Of a stretch of DNA of 64,000 nt, positions 24,696 through 32,458 are shown in pieces. Position 1 is the stretch's first letter. Each line of letters starts with the position of its first letter. The stretch is from NCBI RefSeq assembly GCF_011764565.1, contig NZ_AP022871.1, positions 5,208,320 to 5,272,319 of the forward strand, read 5' to 3'. Position numbers and translations under genes: made by a program. Origin of the DNA: Phytohabitans suffuscus (lineage in GTDB: Bacteria; Actinomycetota; Actinomycetes; Mycobacteriales; Micromonosporaceae). Under the pieces are notes generated by a model that saw nothing but the letters and a program-made list of their open reading frames with translations, did not search any database and was not told the origin of the DNA.

Positions 24696-25508
24696 GTGGT
24701 TACGGGCAACGGCGTCGACGCGTACCTGATCTGCGGTACGCCGCGGACTGGCAGCACGCTGCTGTGCGGGCTGCTACGCGACACCGGGATCGCCGGCCGG
24801 CCGGAGTCCTACTTCCGGCTGCCGGACGAGCGATCCTGGGCGGACCGCTGGCACCTGCCCCGCGACGCCCACGGATCGTTCGACTACCGCGACTACGTCC
24901 GGGCGGCGATCGCGGACGGAAGCACCTCGAACGGCGTCTTCGCCGCCCGGGTGATGTGGGGAACGCTGGATGAGATGGTCGTCAAGCTCGGCGCCGTGCA
25001 TCCTGATCTCCGGTCTACCGGCGCCGATTTCGACCTTCTGACCCGAGCCTTCGGCCGCCTCCGCTTCGTCCACTGCTGGCGTGAGGACACCGTGGCACAG
25101 GCCGTGTCATGGGCGCGCGCTGAACAGACCGGCTTCTGGCAGCACGGCGACGCCGCCCTGCCCGACCGTGAGCCCCGATTCGACTTCGAGCAGATCCACG
25201 ACCTCGTCCAGACCGTGGGAGAACACAACGCCGCCTGGCGGAGCTGGTTCGCGACGTTCGACGTCCAGCCGCACAGCGTGCGCTATGAAGACCTCACCAC
25301 CGACGTCGACCGTGTCACCAGCGGCATCCTCGGCTTCCTCGGGCTGGATCTCCCAGCGGGGCACGCGTTCGTCCCGCGGCACCGCCGGCAGGCCGACCAG
25401 CTCAACCGCGACTGGGCCCTGCGCTACCGCGCCCTCCTCTTTGGAGCGCCGGGCCCAGGCCACGAGGTCTCCGGGGACGCGGACCGGGGTCTTCGGGGTA
25501 TTCCCTGA
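24696..25508 (+). CDS. Stf0-family sulfotransferase
   Basis: The 270-residue protein carries the PAPS 5'-phosphosulfate loop ICGTPRTGSTLLCGLL near residue 12. It then has RPESYFRLPDERSWADRW and a central HCWREDTVAQAVSWARAEQT segment, as in Stf0 trehalose 2-sulfotransferase, and YEDLTTDVDRVTSGILGFLG near the end. These enzymes move sulfate from PAPS to a sugar hydroxyl. The substrate is not proven; trehalose is the known one for the family. An MmpL-type exporter follows 105 bases downstream on the same strand. The start is GTG. It lies between mutM and smc, which I expect to be closer together in relatives, so it may be an insertion. Confidence 0.82.
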   Translation: MVTGNGVDAYLICGTPRTGSTLLCGLLRDTGIAGRPESYFRLPDERSWADRWHLPRDAHGSFDYRDYVRAAIADGSTSNGVFAARVMWGTLDEMVVKLGAVHPDLRSTGADFDLLTRAFGRLRFVHCWREDTVAQAVSWARAEQTGFWQHGDAALPDREPRFDFEQIHDLVQTVGEHNAAWRSWFATFDVQPHSVRYEDLTTDVDRVTSGILGFLGLDLPAGHAFVPRHRRQADQLNRDWALRYRALLFGAPGPGHEVSGDADRGLRGIP

Positions 25509-25613
25509 GGCGCTACTTCCGGGGGCGCAGCGGGTCGGACCCGGATGTGGCTCCGCGCACCGCTCCCTAGCGTCAGGTGCTGTGAACATGAGTCTGGCGG
25601 AGGGGAGCCCGCG

Positions 25614-27808
25614 ATGGGCAAGCGACCGGTGACGGTGCGGGTCGCGCGGTGGAGCGCGGAGCATCCGTGGCGTGCCATCGCGCTGTGGGTGGTGTTCGTG
25701 GCGGTCTGTTTCGTGGGCGGCAACGCGGCCGGCCTCAACGAGGCGACCGACGAGGACCAGGCGATCGGCGAGGCCGGTCGTGCGTCCGTGATCGAGATTC
25801 ACGGTGACTTCGAGAACCCGGCGGTGGAGAACATCCTCATCACCGCCCCTAGTGGACAGTTGGACCGGGGGGCGGCGGACGCGGCGGCGGCCGACGCGAT
25901 CGCCAGGATGAGGGCTACCGCGGGTGTGGCCAAAGTGGACGACGCGGTGCCCGCGCGGGACGGTTCGGCGCTGCTGATCGGGATCACCATGACCGGTGAC
26001 CCGGACACCGCCTCGGACCGGCTCCAGCCGCTGGAGGAGACCACCTCCGCGCTGCAGCGGGCGCACCCGCAGGTGCGGATCGAGGAGGTCGGGGGCCGTC
26101 CATCGGCAAGGCGCTGGACGACACGCTCGGCGCGGACTTCAAGCGGGCCGAGCTGCTGAGCCTGCCGGTCACGCTGGCCATCCTGATCGTCGCGTTCGGG
26201 GCGCTCATCGCGGCGGGCGTGCCGGTGCTGCTGGCCATGTCGTCGGTGTTCGCGGCGATGGGCCTGTCGACGCTCGCCTCGCACCTGCTGCCGTCGACCG
26301 ACACGACCAACAGCGTGATCCTGCTGATCGGCCTCGCGGTGGGCGTGGACTACTCGCTGTTCTACATCCGCCGCGAGCGGGAGGAGCGGGCCAAGGGGCG
26401 CGGCCACCTCGACGCGGTGGAGATCGCGGCGGAGACGTCCGGGCACGCGGTGGTGGTCTCCGGTATCGCCGTGATGATCGCGATGGCCGGCCTGTTCCTC
26501 GCCACCGACGTGGTGTTCTCCTCGCTGGCCGTCGGCTCGATCCTCGTGGTCGCGGTATCGGTGATCGGCTCGCTGACCGTGCTGCCGGCGCTGCTGGCCA
26601 AGCTCGGCCGCTGGGTCGACCGCCCGCGCGTGCCGCTGCTGTGGCGCCTCTCGGCCCGCCGCGCGGGCGCACCGCGCATCTGGCCGGCCCTGCTGCGCCC
26701 GGCGCTGCGCCGTCCGGTGCTCGCCCTGGTCATCTCGGTCGGCGCGCTGCTGGCGCTGGCGGTGCCCGCGGCCGGTATGAAGATGAAGTTCCCGGGCATG
26801 GAGGACCTGCCCCGCACCACGCCGGCGATGCAGGCGTACGACCGGCTGACGGCGGCGTTCCCGAGCACCGGTACCGCGCACTACCTGGCCGTCGAGGCGC
26901 CGGCCGCCGACGCCCCGCGGGTGAAGGCGGCGCTGGCCGCGCTGGCGCGGGAGGCCGGCGGTGACCCGCTCTTCGCGCCGGTCGAGGCCGACGGGCCGGA
27001 CATCGAGCAGTCCGCCGACGGTACGGTCAGCGTGCTGCAGGTGGCCACGCCGTACCACACCCGCACCGACGAGGCGCGGCAGTCGCTGGACAGGCTCCGC
27101 GACGTGTACGTGCCCGAGGCGATGTCGGGACTGTCCAACGTGGACTACGCGGTCGGCGGTGACGTGGCCGGCAGTGTGGACTACGCCGCACACATCAAGC
27201 GGAAGCTGCCGCTGGTGATGGCGTTCGTGCTGATCCTCACGTTCGTGGTGATGGTGCTGACGTTCCGCTCGGTGGTGGTCGCGCTGACCTCGATCCTGCT
27301 CAACCTGCTCTCGGTCGGCGCCGCGTACGGCCTGCTGGTGCTGGTCTTCCAGGGCACGTGGGCGGAGGGCCTGCTGGGCTTCACGTCGATGGGGTCGATC
27401 GTGACCTGGCTGCCGCTCTTCCTCTTCGTCGTCCTCTTCGGACTGTCCATGGACTACCACGTCTTCGTGGTCAGCCGGATCCGCGAGGCGGTCCAGCGTG
27501 GAGTGTCCAACCGGGACGCCGTGGCGTACGGCATCACGAGCTCGGCCGGCACGGTCAGCAGCGCGGCCATCGTGATGGTGGCGGTGTTCTCCATCTTCGC
27601 CACGCTGAGCACCATCGACATGAAGCAGCTCGGCATCGGCCTGGCGGCGGCGATCCTGCTCGACGCGACCATCATCCGCGCGGTCGTGCTGCCGTCGGTG
27701 ATGACGCTGCTGGGCGACGCGAACTGGTGGGCGCCGCGCTTCCTGCGCAAGCGCCAGCCCGCCCGGCACGCCAGCCAGCCCGAGCGGGAGCTGGTCTCAG
27801 TCCACTGA
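25614..27808 (+). CDS. MMPL/RND family transporter, frameshifted as read
   Basis: This is a protein of about 730 residues with two MMPL halves. TM1 is AIALWVVFVAVCFVGGN, followed by a periplasmic domain. The first membrane core has GVDYSLFYIRREREE and the second LFGLSMDYHVFVVSRIREA; both carry the Asp-Tyr pairs of proton-driven RND exporters. The frame changes at the G5 run at 26091-26095. Adding one G restores EEVGGPSIGKALDDTLGADF and joins the two parts. ATG at 25614 follows a GAGGGGA site. Members export lipids or small molecules; with a sulfotransferase upstream a sulfated glycolipid is possible but unproven. It is convergent with the next gene. Confidence 0.85.
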
Positions 27809-27816
27809 GGAAAGTC

Positions 27817-28239
27817 CTACCAGGTGCGGGTTTCGGCGACGACGCCGAAGCCCGCACCGCGCCATTCCATCATCTTGCGGGCGGTCTGCGTCTGGGCCGG
27901 CGGCACACCGTGCACGAGGTGGCCGTCGCCGGGCGCCGCGCCCTCGCCGGACCAGCGCTGGTACTCGGCCCAGTCGCCGTCGAAGACGCAGATCGCCGTG
28001 CCCAGCGCCCGGTACGCCGGGTCGACCGGCTGCCCGGGGTTGAGCACCACGAGCTCGAAGCCGGCGCGCCGGGCCACCCGTACGGTCAGCGCGACGCCGC
28101 CCAGCCCGGCCAGGTCGCTCGGTGCCCGGTCCAGGAAGATCCCGCCGTGCGGCTGGGCGGCCCGCCGCCGCACCGCGTCGAGGACGTCGGCGAGTGGGCG
28201 CTCGCCGTACTCCAGGTCGATCTTGACCAGCCGGTCCAT
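27817..28239 (-). CDS. Small uncharacterised protein, possibly STAS-like
   Basis: The 140-residue protein begins MDRLVKIDLEYGERPLADVL and has LAGLGGVALTVRVARRAGFE, then LVVLNPGQPVDPAYRALG. The alternation of a hydrophobic strand, an amphipathic helix and a second strand recalls a STAS (anti-sigma antagonist) fold, but no phosphorylatable Ser is clear. The family is not recognised. The start overlaps the stop of the polytopic protein gene by one base, so it is the third gene of the glycosyltransferase operon. Confidence 0.55.
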   Translation of the reverse strand: MDRLVKIDLEYGERPLADVLDAVRRRAAQPHGGIFLDRAPSDLAGLGGVALTVRVARRAGFELVVLNPGQPVDPAYRALGTAICVFDGDWAEYQRWSGEGAAPGDGHLVHGVPPAQTQTARKMMEWRGAGFGVVAETRTW

Positions 28240-29405
28240 CAGTAGCGCTCGGGGTCGAAGACGGTGTGCGCGGTCAGCACCAGCCCGACCAGGTAGGTGA
28301 CCGCGAGCGCGGCGACGGTGGCCGGCAGCGGTGCGCCGCCGGCCGCGAGCGCGCCGAGCGGGCCGGCCGCGACCAGCGCCGCCACGACCCGGCGGCCGCG
28401 CGCGACGAGCAGCGCGGTCAGCGCCAGCACGCCGCCGAGCAGCAGCACCGCCGCGCCGGCCAGCACCAGGCCGCGGGCGCCCGGATGGCCGGAGAGCCCG
28501 TACGGCAGCCGGTAGGCCGCCGCGCCGAGCGCCACGCCCGCCACCAGCGGCGGCACCAGCGCCCCCACCGTCACCGTGCCGAGATCGCGCACCTCGCGGT
28601 GAAAGGCCCCGACGCCGTCGTGCGCGTCCGCCGCGGTGGCGGCGCGGGCTTCGTGCCAGCGGACCAGGAAGACCAGGAGGGGTACGCCCGACGCCAGTAC
28701 CGCCGCGTCCGGCGCCGCCCGCCACACGAGCACCGCCACGGCGCCCTGGCAGAGCGCGGCGGCGACGCCGGTCACCGGCGCGTGGGCCCGTACCAGCACC
28801 GCGCCGGCGAGCATCAGCCCGGCGGCGACGGGGAGCGCCTCGACCCGGTCCCAGACGCCGGTGAGCAGCAGCCCCGCGGCCAGCCACGCCGGCACCGCCC
28901 AGCGCAGCCCGGCGCCGAGGCCGGCGACCAGCGCGTACCCGGTCAGCCCCACCGCCACCGCCTGCCAGCGGTCGGTCCCGGCGGGTACGAGGGCGCACCC
29001 GGCGGCGACCAGCGGCACGCCGGCCGTGGCGTACGCCCCGCCCCGCGCGGCCGCCCAGCCGAGCACGGCCGCGAGCGCGGGCACCGCCCAGCCGACCCGG
29101 GCCAGCTCGCCCGCGGCGGCGAGGGCGCAGGCGACCGGGGTGAGCAGCAGCGCGGAGCGGCGCACGGCGGCCCACAGGTACGGCCTGGGCCGGGGCACCC
29201 GAGCCGGCGGCCGGTCCAGCCGGGTCAGCACCGCCTCGCCGAGCGCGAAGACCGAGGGCAGCCCGTACCGCCGGGCCGCCGCCCGGTCGTCGATGCCGGC
29301 CGCCTCCAGCGCGGTGACCAGCTCGTCGACGTCGGCCACACCCCCGTCGAACCGCCTGGCCAGCTCGGCGACCGGGTCGCCGGTGTCCACGGTGGAGCCG
29401 GTCAT
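28239..29405 (-). CDS. Polytopic membrane protein of glycosyltransferase operon
   Basis: The 388-residue protein has a cytoplasmic N-terminal part of about 85 residues with VDELVTALEAAGIDDRAAAR, then about ten hydrophobic segments rich in Ala, Val, Leu and Gly. It is not recognisable as Wzx, PelG or a polymerase from motifs. The overlap with the upstream glycosyltransferase (ATGA) and the downstream gene implies stoichiometric production. By position it could move or polymerise a glycan, but that is inference only. Confidence 0.65.
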   Translation of the reverse strand: MTGSTVDTGDPVAELARRFDGGVADVDELVTALEAAGIDDRAAARRYGLPSVFALGEAVLTRLDRPPARVPRPRPYLWAAVRRSALLLTPVACALAAAGELARVGWAVPALAAVLGWAAARGGAYATAGVPLVAAGCALVPAGTDRWQAVAVGLTGYALVAGLGAGLRWAVPAWLAAGLLLTGVWDRVEALPVAAGLMLAGAVLVRAHAPVTGVAAALCQGAVAVLVWRAAPDAAVLASGVPLLVFLVRWHEARAATAADAHDGVGAFHREVRDLGTVTVGALVPPLVAGVALGAAAYRLPYGLSGHPGARGLVLAGAAVLLLGGVLALTALLVARGRRVVAALVAAGPLGALAAGGAPLPATVAALAVTYLVGLVLTAHTVFDPERY

Positions 29406-30850
29406 GCCGTCTGTCCCGGGCGTGCCGCCACGTCCTGGTAGAGGTGGTCGTAGGCCCGCCGCATTCCGTCCACTGTGAACAGTCGTAGCGCCCGTGCCCG
29501 CCCGGCCGCACCCAGCCGGCGCCGCCGCTCGGGGTCGCGGAGCAGCTCGATACAGGCGGCGCCGAGCGCGACCGGGTCGCCGGGCGGCACCAGCACGCCC
29601 GCGTCGCCCACCGCCTCGGCCGCCGCGCCCACGTCGGTGCTGACCGTGGGGCGGGCGCAGAGCATCGCCTCGACCAGCGTGTCCGGGGTGTGCTCGCTGA
29701 CGCTGGAGGAGGCGACGACGTGGCCGGTGGCGTACGCCTCGCGGCTGGAGGGCACCGGCCCGACGAACGCCACGCTGTCGCCCAGCCGGAGCCGGTCGAC
29801 GAGGCGGCGGCAGGTGTCCGCGTACCCGAGGTCGGTCGCCGGTCCGGCGAGCCGGAGCCCGGCGTGCGGCACCGCGTCGCGGACCTGGCGGAACGCGCGG
29901 ATCAGGGTGTGCAGGTCCTTGTGCGGCGCGATCTGCCCGGCCCACACGACCGCCGGAGCGGCCGGCTCGGTCTCCAGCGGCGCGTACCGCATCGGCTCCA
30001 CGCCGTTCGGCACCACGACGACCTTGGCCGGGTCCGCGCCGTCGCGCAGCTCCCAGCGCTGCTGGAAGCGGCTGGCCGAGGCGACGAGCGCGGCCTCCGC
30101 GTACCCGAGGCGGCGCAGCGCCCGGTGGTAGCGCAGCAGCACCGCCTTGACCGCGGCCGGCGCCGAGGTGGCCGGTGCGGGGCTCCGGCCGCTGGCGCGA
30201 TCCGGGCTCCAGGCGGCGGCGATCGGGCGTTCCTCGGTGAGCAGGAACGGCGTGCCGGCCCGCCAGCGGGTGGCGAGCGCGACCAGCAGCGGCGGCCCGG
30301 CACCGGCGGCGTGGCAGAGGTCGGCGGCGGGCACGCGCACCGCGAGCGGGCGCAGCGCTTGGGCGAGGTGGTCGGCGGCGCGGCGGGCGTCCCGCACCGA
30401 GAGGCGGGGCAGCGCGGGCCCGGCGCCGGCCGCCTGCCAGGCGTCGAGGAGCACGTCGGCGAGGGGTACGCCGCGCAGCGGGGCGCCGGCGCCGGCCAGG
30501 TCGGCGAAGAGGCGCAGGCTCTGGGCGAACATCGCCGCACCCTGCTCGGTGTCGCTCAGCAGGCCGCGGCAGAGCAGTACCGCGGCGGCGGTGGCGGCCC
30601 GCCGCCGGTGGAACCGGGCCGGCCGCCCGGCGGGCGCGGGCCGGCGGTCGCCGATCGGGTGCAGGAGGGCGTTGGGCGGGAGGGTGTACGCGGGCTCCCG
30701 CGGCCGCTCCTCGGCAGCGAGCGCGACGAGGTGGAACGTGTGCTGGTCGAGGCCGTGCAGCAGCCGGTGGCACCAGTCGCCGGCACCACCCTTGACGTAC
30801 GGGTAGGAGGCATCTGGGTAGGAACAGCCCGTTATGAGCGCGACCCGCAT
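29402..30850 (-). CDS. PelF-like GT4 glycosyltransferase
   Basis: The 482-residue protein starts VALITGCSYPDASYPYVKGG and HRLLHGLDQHTFHLVALA, the N-terminal DUF3492 form found in PelF. The C-terminal GT-B half has VVPNGVEPMRYAP, the nucleotide-sugar region VVWAGQIAPHKDLHTLIRAF, and the EX7E retaining motif in SEHTPDTLVEAML. PelF polymerises UDP-sugars into the Pel polysaccharide. Here no other pel genes are visible, so an exopolysaccharide or glycolipid product is inferred. It leads a three-gene overlapping operon. Confidence 0.85.
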   Translation of the reverse strand: MRVALITGCSYPDASYPYVKGGAGDWCHRLLHGLDQHTFHLVALAAEERPREPAYTLPPNALLHPIGDRRPAPAGRPARFHRRRAATAAAVLLCRGLLSDTEQGAAMFAQSLRLFADLAGAGAPLRGVPLADVLLDAWQAAGAGPALPRLSVRDARRAADHLAQALRPLAVRVPAADLCHAAGAGPPLLVALATRWRAGTPFLLTEERPIAAAWSPDRASGRSPAPATSAPAAVKAVLLRYHRALRRLGYAEAALVASASRFQQRWELRDGADPAKVVVVPNGVEPMRYAPLETEPAAPAVVWAGQIAPHKDLHTLIRAFRQVRDAVPHAGLRLAGPATDLGYADTCRRLVDRLRLGDSVAFVGPVPSSREAYATGHVVASSSVSEHTPDTLVEAMLCARPTVSTDVGAAAEAVGDAGVLVPPGDPVALGAACIELLRDPERRRRLGAAGRARALRLFTVDGMRRAYDHLYQDVAARPGQTA

Positions 30851-30908
30851 GCAGGGGGCAACGAACGAGGTCGACCCCTAAGGCTGAGCTGTCAGCTACG
30901 CGACAGTG

Positions 30909-31679
30909 TCACACCACGGAACCGAACATCTGTGTCCAGTACGGCGAGCCGTCGCTCGCGTACGCCAGGCCGACGCCGATCGCCTTGGCGGAGCAGTTGA
31001 GGATGTTGGCGCGGTGGCCGTCGCTGTTCATCCAGCCGTCCATGACCGCGGCCGGGGTGCGGTAGCCCATCGCCACGTTCTCGCCGATCGCGTTGCCGTA
31101 CCCGGCCCGCTCCGAGCGCTGCCACGGCGAGCTGCCGTCGCTGCCCGTGTGCGACATGTTGTTGTGTTCGGCCTGGTCCTGGCTGTGCAGCCGGGCCGCG
31201 CCGGCGAGCCTGGTGTTGACCTTGACGGCCCCGCAGCCGGCGGCCGCACGCTCCTGGTTGGTGATCTCGACGACCTTGTTCTCGTCGGCGGACTGGGCCG
31301 GGCTGCCGGTGCTCCCGGTGGCCGGGCGGGTGGTCGACCTGGCCGGCGAGGGCTTGGACGTCGGGCTGGTCGACGCGCGGGGCTTGGCCCTGGTCGGGGT
31401 GGGTGCCGGCGCGGGACTCGCCGGCGGGCCGCCGGTGGGGGAGGCGGTCGCCGCCAGGGCAACGCCGAAACTTCCCGTACCACCCGCTTCGTCCGTACGT
31501 TCGGAAGCAGCCCGATTGGTACCTGAATCGCCACCGCTCAGGTTGGGCCGCAGCACCGCCGCGCCCGCGCCGAAGGCCAGCAGGAGGGCGCCCACCGTCA
31601 CCGCGAGTGCGAGCGGGCCGGGCAGGCGGCGTACGTGCCGGTGCCGGCCGGTGTGCCTCGACGGCGCATCGGCGTCCAT
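30909..31679 (-). CDS. CAP/SCP-like extracellular protein
   Basis: The 256-residue protein has a short basic N terminus, one membrane or signal segment (PLALAVTVGALLLAFGAGAA), a long Pro/Ser/Thr linker, and a CAP domain from about residue 135. The domain shows LAGAARLHSQDQAEHNNMSH, GENVAMGYRTPAAVMDGW and NSDGHRANILNCSAKAIGVG. Conserved histidines and Glu line the CAP cavity. Bacterial CAP proteins are secreted or wall-associated, with proposed lipid-binding or wall roles; none is proven here. ATG at 31679 follows a GGAAGGA site. Confidence 0.9.
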   Translation of the reverse strand: MDADAPSRHTGRHRHVRRLPGPLALAVTVGALLLAFGAGAAVLRPNLSGGDSGTNRAASERTDEAGGTGSFGVALAATASPTGGPPASPAPAPTPTRAKPRASTSPTSKPSPARSTTRPATGSTGSPAQSADENKVVEITNQERAAAGCGAVKVNTRLAGAARLHSQDQAEHNNMSHTGSDGSSPWQRSERAGYGNAIGENVAMGYRTPAAVMDGWMNSDGHRANILNCSAKAIGVGLAYASDGSPYWTQMFGSVV

Positions 31680-31994
31680 GGGGTCCTTCCAGGTAGTTGG
31701 GCCGTGCCGGACGGTACGGGCGCGCTCCCACCTGGGCAATCGGTCTAAGGAAGATCTAAGCCGCCGCCAAGGATGCTCTCGATCATGGAGGCCAGGCTGG
31801 ACCCGGGCGGCGATCAGCGCAGCTGGAGGGTGATGTAGGCCCGGTTAACTTGACGAAGTGGTCGTATCGGCGGAGTATAGGGGCGTCGCCAGTCGCGCCC
31901 AATCATGCCCACGCGTGCCCGTGGGCTGATAGTCGCGAAGTTAGCTGGGCGCGCGTTGGCCGGCCACTCCGGCAGCGCATTACAAGGAGACGAT
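31680..31994. other. Divergent promoter region, CAP gene and coiled-coil gene
   Basis: 315 bases without a gene. Two TCTAAG hexamers lie in direct orientation with an 11-bp period (31744-31749 and 31755-31760), about 65 bases upstream of the CAP gene. That is the layout of tandem sites for an OmpR/PhoB-type response regulator. The rest holds a good AAGGAG site for the downstream gene. Confidence 0.45.
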
Positions 31995-32189
31995 ATGGCG
32001 AAGGCCCTCTACGGCCACGTTGGTGCGGCGCCCGATCGGCGCCTCCTCGACGAGGTCACCCGACTGCGTGCCAGGGTTCAGGCACTGGAGTTCGAGGTCA
32101 CAAGGTTGCGTGCTGAAAACGACCGGCTCGCGGCGGCCGCCGCCGAGGCAGGAGACCTGCTGAGGCTGCCCGAACCGGCACTGACCTGA
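31995..32189 (+). CDS. Short coiled-coil protein
   Basis: The 64-residue protein reads MAKALYGHVGAAPDRRLLDE, then a leucine-zipper-like helix with heptad Leu/Val positions (VTRLRARVQALEFEVTRLRA, ENDRLAA), and ends RLPEPALT. ATG at 31995 has an AAGGAG site at ideal spacing. I recall similar short proteins opening MAKAL-GHVG in other actinobacteria, function unknown. A self-associating or scaffold role is inferred. A strong terminator follows. Confidence 0.75.
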   Translation: MAKALYGHVGAAPDRRLLDEVTRLRARVQALEFEVTRLRAENDRLAAAAAEAGDLLRLPEPALT

Positions 32190-32195
32190 TCTCCC

Positions 32196-32217
32196 GGGCG
32201 CCGGGCTGCCGGCGCCC
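32196..32217 (+). terminator. Terminator after coiled-coil gene
   Basis: Perfect 9-bp stem GGGCGCCGG/CCGGCGCCC with a GCTG loop, seven bases after the stop codon. Confidence 0.8.
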
Positions 32218-32321
32218 ACCGCCTACAACTCAATCGCATGCAACACATCGCGCGCCGACACAACAAGTGGCGGCGCGCAGCTTTTTGCCCGCGTCCAATC
32301 GTTGGCTATGACGTGCGAAGT

Positions 32322-32381
32322 CCCTGTTCAGCGGGAACAATCCCCTGTTCGGCGGGAAAAGCCCCGGTTCGGGGGCAACAA
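32322..32381. promoter_or_regulatory. Three tandem about 20-bp repeats upstream of smc
   Basis: Three related units have CCCTGTTC at 32322, CCCTGTTC at 32343 and CCCGGTTC at 32363. Each is followed by a GCGGGAA-like half in the first two and a GGGGGCAA in the third. The period of 20-21 bp puts the units on the same DNA face, as expected for an operator bound by a multimer. The repeats end about 78 bases before the smc start. No known factor is assigned. Confidence 0.5.
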
Positions 32382-32458
32382 GCGCGGCGTGCCGGGTGCC
32401 CGAGGAGGGGCCGGGTTACTCTGCCAGGGAGATGTCACCTGCGAGCGGATAGAAAGAC

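Noticed and set aside
31680..31994. ydaO (cyclic di-AMP) riboswitch upstream of the CAP gene
   Set aside because: Expected conserved elements were not found on the minus strand; only short direct repeats are visible.
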